The notes under the pieces were generated by a model. The model searched no databases. It worked only from the letters and a program-made list of their open reading frames with translations, and had not been told where the DNA came from. Of a DNA stretch of 16,782 nt, positions 14,080 through 16,782 are shown piece after piece (positions within the stretch are counted from its first letter, which is position 1; each line of letters begins with the position of its first letter). Origin of the DNA: Candidatus Aminicenantota bacterium (lineage in GTDB: Bacteria; Acidobacteriota; Aminicenantia; S016-38); contig JAGHBF010000064.1 of the NCBI GenBank assembly GCA_021161165.1, forward strand, positions 1 to 16,782. Reading direction: 5' to 3'. The position numbers and the translations under genes are program-made.

Positions 14080-15030
14080 TTATTTCTTTTTTACTCCTTT
14101 TTGTTCCTTCAGGGCTTCTTCAAGATATTTTATAGACTCTCGCACTGTTTGAGCTCTTTGAGAATCCTTATCCATCTCAAGATACTTATTGAAAGTATCT
14201 ATCGCCTCCTGAAATTTCATAATAGCCATATATGTAAGTCCCAATTGATAAAGGCCATCGAGATAGTCTGGTTTTATTTCCACACATTTTTTATAGTGTT
14301 GAAGGGCAAGGTCATATTTTCCATTATTGTAATAAATGGTTCCGATATTGTACAAAACTACAGGATCATCTATTTTGTTGATATCAATCTTTCCATACCA
14401 TTTCATGGCCTCATCCTGATTGCCTAAATTCAGGTAAGCATTACCTATTCCCATAAGTGCAGGGACATAGTCCGGATTCTTTTCCAGGACCTTTTTATAA
14501 GCTTCTATAGCTTTATCATATTGCTCCATCTGGAAATAACAATTTCCCACATTAAGGTAAATTATATAGGCATCAGGATTATGTTCCAGTATCTTCTTAT
14601 AAGCTTCAAGAGCCTCCTGGTATTTACCCTCTTTGAATAGTTTATTCCCATCTTCCAGAGCCTTCTCTAGTTCAGGTGTTATAACCAACCCCTTAATTTT
14701 CTTTAGTTTGATATCTATTTCAGGATTTCTCCCTATTTCTTTTACTTCCACCGTTATCTTTTTTGGCTCATATCCAATTTTGTAAAAATCGATATACCAG
14801 GTACCTCCTCTTATCCAAAGAGCCTTCCATTCGCCCTTTTTATCAGTTTTAACTGTAAATCCAGAGTCTGCTCTTACCGAATACAGCTTAACCTCCACTC
14901 CCTCAATGGGATTACCCTGTTCATCGTAAACATGTCCCACCAACCTACCTCTACCCCTGTAGGCCTGGGAAAAAGACAGGGTAACTAAAAAAACAAACAC
15001 CAGCAAATAAACTATTCCTTTCTTTTTCAT
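14080..15030 (-). CDS. Exported carboxypeptidase-regulatory-like domain plus TPR protein
   Basis: This is a 316 aa protein with a signal peptide (KKK, hydrophobic core, cleavage near SFSQA, about residue 23). A carboxypeptidase-regulatory-type beta-sandwich domain follows (about 28-112), with GHVYDEQGNPIEGVEVKLYS, TDKKGEWKA and a GYEPKKITVEV strand. After it come about five 34-residue TPR units (about 120-290) with the usual W/LG-Y-A-P pattern; repeats start near 120, 154, 188, 222 and 256. Such proteins are protein-interaction scaffolds. It is presumably periplasmic or surface-attached, though no lipobox or anchor is visible. It lies 15 bp after the HIT gene with AGGAGGG before its ATG, and 12 bp before the GWxTD gene. 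Domain calls are secure; partner and purpose are not known. Confidence 0.9.
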   Translation of the reverse strand: MKKKGIVYLLVFVFLVTLSFSQAYRGRGRLVGHVYDEQGNPIEGVEVKLYSVRADSGFTVKTDKKGEWKALWIRGGTWYIDFYKIGYEPKKITVEVKEIGRNPEIDIKLKKIKGLVITPELEKALEDGNKLFKEGKYQEALEAYKKILEHNPDAYIIYLNVGNCYFQMEQYDKAIEAYKKVLEKNPDYVPALMGIGNAYLNLGNQDEAMKWYGKIDINKIDDPVVLYNIGTIYYNNGKYDLALQHYKKCVEIKPDYLDGLYQLGLTYMAIMKFQEAIDTFNKYLEMDKDSQRAQTVRESIKYLEEALKEQKGVKKK

Positions 15031-15045
15031 TGAACCCTCCTTATA

Positions 15046-15405
15046 TCAGCCCGGAGGCCAGCCCATATTCCTGCCGCCAAGCAAATGCAGGTGTAAATGT
15101 AAAACTACCTGACCTCCCTGAGGGCCAGTATTTATAACTATTCTGTAACCTTTATCTAGTTTTAATTTTTCAGCAATTTTTCGGGCAGTAAAAACCCATT
15201 CTCCAAGAAGCTTTGCATCCTCCTCTGTAGCTTCATTAAGACTTTCAATATGTTTCTTGGGGATTACTATTATATGAACTGGAGCCTGCGGGTCGATGTC
15301 ATGAAACGCAACAAAATTTTCATCCTCGTACACTTTCTTTGATGGAATTTCTCCCTTAACAATCCTGCAAAAAATACATTCACTCATTGCATTCTTCTCT
15401 TCCAT
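15046..15405 (-). CDS. HIT-family nucleotide hydrolase
   Basis: This is a small cytoplasmic histidine-triad protein of the HINT/PKCI-like branch, whose members split purine nucleoside phosphoramidates or related AMP/GMP conjugates. The 119 aa sequence has CIFCRIVKGEIPSKKVYED (10-28), the middle block APVHIIVIPKKHI (41-53), the phosphate-loop asparagine (Asn92) and the catalytic triad HLHLH (103-107) followed by LLGGR. It ends MGWPPG, as usual in the family. An internal ATG at 15387 would give the usual MSECIFC start. The ATG at 15405 is favoured because AAGGAGGG lies three bases before it and the murA stop overlaps it as TAATG. The exact substrate is unknown. Confidence 0.95.
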   Translation of the reverse strand: MEEKNAMSECIFCRIVKGEIPSKKVYEDENFVAFHDIDPQAPVHIIVIPKKHIESLNEATEEDAKLLGEWVFTARKIAEKLKLDKGYRIVINTGPQGGQVVLHLHLHLLGGRNMGWPPG

Positions 15406-16643
15406 TATCCCTCCTTTATACTCGCTCCTATTGAGCGAAGCTTTCCAAAGAAGTTTTCATATCCTCTCATTAAATGAAAAATATCTTTAATTTCAGTTTC
15501 CCCCTCTGCTACAAGACCAGCTATTACAAGAGAAGCAGATGCTCTCAAATCAGTAGCTAACACTGTATTTCCTTTCAATTTTCTCACACCTTTTATTATA
15601 GCTTTTCCTCTGTAAATTTCAATTTCAGCTCCCATCTTATTGAGCTCTCTGGCATGATTAAACCTTTCAGGAAAAATGTTCTCTATTACCTCTGATTCTC
15701 CATCTGCAAAATTCATAAGAACCATAAATTGAGCCTGCATGTCTGTTGGGAATCCCGGGTATTCCTTTGTTTCAATTCGCAATGGTTGGAACTTTTTACT
15801 ACCCTTTATCATAATAGAAGAACTCTTAATTGAAAACTCCACTCCCGTTTCTCCAAGTTTTTCAAGAACTGCTTCCATATGGGAAGGATTGCAATTGACA
15901 ATCTCCAGAGAATCCGAAGCCACGGCTCCCACCACAAGGAAAGTTCCCGCCTCTATTCTGTCAGGGATAACAGAGTGGACGGTTCCGCACAGTTCCTCAA
16001 CCCCTTCTATGTAAACTCCTTCTTTTTGCCACTCTATTTTAGCTCCCATCTTTTTTAACATGTTTGAAAGGTCAATCACCTCAGGCTCCATTGCTGGATT
16101 CTCTATAAATGTCTCTCCTCTTGCCAGGGAGGCAGCCATAATAACATTTTCAGTACCTGTGACTGTTATCCTCGGAAATCTTATTCTTGTCCCGTGAAGC
16201 CTTCGAGCCTTTGCAACAACTTTATTGGTCTCTTCAATTATTTCCGCTCCCATTTTCTTCATAGCCATAAGATGAAAGTTTATGGGCCTTTTACCTATAG
16301 AACACCCTCCTGGCCACAGTATCTCCGCCCTACCAAACCTCGAAAGCATAGGACCCAGGATTAATACTGATGCTCGCATAGCTTTGAAAAGCTCTTCTCT
16401 TGGAGTGCCAATTATCTTCTCGGTTCTTATCTCAATCTTCTCCCCCACATAAATCTCTGCACCTAGCTCCATTAGCAACTCCAGCATGGTTTCCACGTCC
16501 TTCACTCTGGGAACTTCAAGTAGAGTTACTTTATGGGAAGTTAAAAGGCCGGCAGCCAGTTCAGGAAGGGCAGCATTTTTCGCACCTGAAATTTTGACTT
16601 TTCCCTTGAGTTTAGTTCCCCCTTCAATCAAAACAGAATTCAT
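15405..16643 (-). CDS. murA: UDP-N-acetylglucosamine 1-carboxyvinyltransferase
   Basis: It transfers enolpyruvate from PEP to UDP-GlcNAc, the first committed step of peptidoglycan synthesis, in the cytoplasm. The 412 aa protein shows the family start GGTKLKGKVKISGAKNAALP, with the catalytic Lys22/Asn23, then RASVLILGPMLSRFG (90-104) and the loop PGGCSIGKRP (111-120) with the reactive Cys114. Because this residue is Cys and not Asp, classical fosfomycin sensitivity would be expected. Later blocks include the DLRASASLVIAGLVAEGET stretch near the C-terminus. The start overlaps the mltG stop as ATGA, with GAGG close upstream, and its own stop overlaps the HIT start by one base. This is a cell-wall operon head with coupled translation. 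Confidence 0.97.
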   Translation of the reverse strand: MNSVLIEGGTKLKGKVKISGAKNAALPELAAGLLTSHKVTLLEVPRVKDVETMLELLMELGAEIYVGEKIEIRTEKIIGTPREELFKAMRASVLILGPMLSRFGRAEILWPGGCSIGKRPINFHLMAMKKMGAEIIEETNKVVAKARRLHGTRIRFPRITVTGTENVIMAASLARGETFIENPAMEPEVIDLSNMLKKMGAKIEWQKEGVYIEGVEELCGTVHSVIPDRIEAGTFLVVGAVASDSLEIVNCNPSHMEAVLEKLGETGVEFSIKSSSIMIKGSKKFQPLRIETKEYPGFPTDMQAQFMVLMNFADGESEVIENIFPERFNHARELNKMGAEIEIYRGKAIIKGVRKLKGNTVLATDLRASASLVIAGLVAEGETEIKDIFHLMRGYENFFGKLRSIGASIKEG

Positions 16644-16782
16644 TTCCTCGTCCTCAGTATTTGTAAATGTTCTTTATAGTTTCTCGAAAAAACATGAGAA
16701 GGCCCCACAGCCATGAAATATATGTAATCTGTATCTGCTGGTTGAAGTGCAGCCTCTATGGAACTTAACCCTGGACTACAGA
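16640..16782 (-). CDS. mltG: Endolytic murein transglycosylase MltG, C-terminal fragment
   Basis: Only the last 46 codons are in the window; the start lies beyond base 16782. The translated fragment contains SPGLSSIEAALQPADTDY and YIYFMAVGPSHVFSRNYKEH, which match the C-terminal end of MltG/YceG. There the conserved P-A-x-T-D-Y-x-Y-F and H-x-F-S-x-x-x-x-E-H elements close the catalytic domain. MltG is an inner-membrane enzyme that cuts nascent glycan strands and so sets their length. The stop TGA overlaps the murA ATG, tying two peptidoglycan genes together. The call is firm for the family despite the short length, because motif order and frame continue cleanly to the window edge. Confidence 0.88.
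   Translation of the reverse strand, partial: CSPGLSSIEAALQPADTDYIYFMAVGPSHVFSRNYKEHLQILRTRK

Noticed and set aside
16486..16716. Plus-strand open frame across the murA start
   Set aside because: It lies opposite murA and the mltG end, both confirmed by motifs; the translation has no recognisable domain.

Overview
The window reads as chromosomal DNA from a Gram-negative, AT-rich (roughly 40% GC by eye) bacterium with strong AGA/AAA codon preference. Gram-negative envelope genes (a GT9 heptosyltransferase-like enzyme, murA, the end of mltG), sigma-54 regulators and a GWxTD-domain protein fit a lineage such as Acidobacteriota/Aminicenantes or a related deep-branching phylum. That assignment is an inference from gene content only. 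There is no rRNA, tRNA, CRISPR array, insertion sequence or phage gene in the window. Coding density is very high, and the largest gap is 200 bp.

Region 1 (1-4269, + strand): the 3' part of a sigma-54-type AAA+ regulator with an altered GAFTGA loop overlaps guaA (GMP synthase). guaA is followed 3 bp later by a NikR-type nickel-responsive repressor, and then by a membrane-anchored GAF-GGDEF diguanylate cyclase. The cyclase has its own extended -10 promoter placed so that the mRNA may be leaderless.

Region 2 (4266-7837, - strand): a compact signalling operon. Reading from its promoter, it encodes two related small exported proteins (probably OB-like beta barrels), a membrane histidine kinase, and an NtrC-family response regulator with an intact GAYTGA loop. 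Upstream of the first gene is a sigma-54 -24/-12 promoter with exact spacing and two palindromes in plausible activator positions. The operon therefore looks like a self-activating envelope or metal stress circuit, comparable in logic to ZraPSR but with different exported proteins. A strong hairpin lies between the two exported-protein genes. This is the most interesting system in the window.

Region 3 (7904-10204, + strand): a divergent promoter drives two glycosyltransferases. The first is a GT-A enzyme resembling glucosyl/mannosyl-glycerate synthases. The second is a GT9 (heptosyltransferase-like) enzyme.

Region 4 (10194-16782, - strand): a long co-directional run with gaps of 43 bp or less. 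It contains mltG (partial), murA, a HIT-family hydrolase, an exported carboxypeptidase-regulatory-domain/TPR protein, a GWxTD protein, an exported protein of unknown function, tyrS, and an exported TatT-like helical-repeat protein. It mixes cell-wall synthesis, translation and a four-protein exported module whose job is unknown. Regions 1 and 2, and regions 3 and 4, converge with overlapping stop codons and no room for intergenic terminators.
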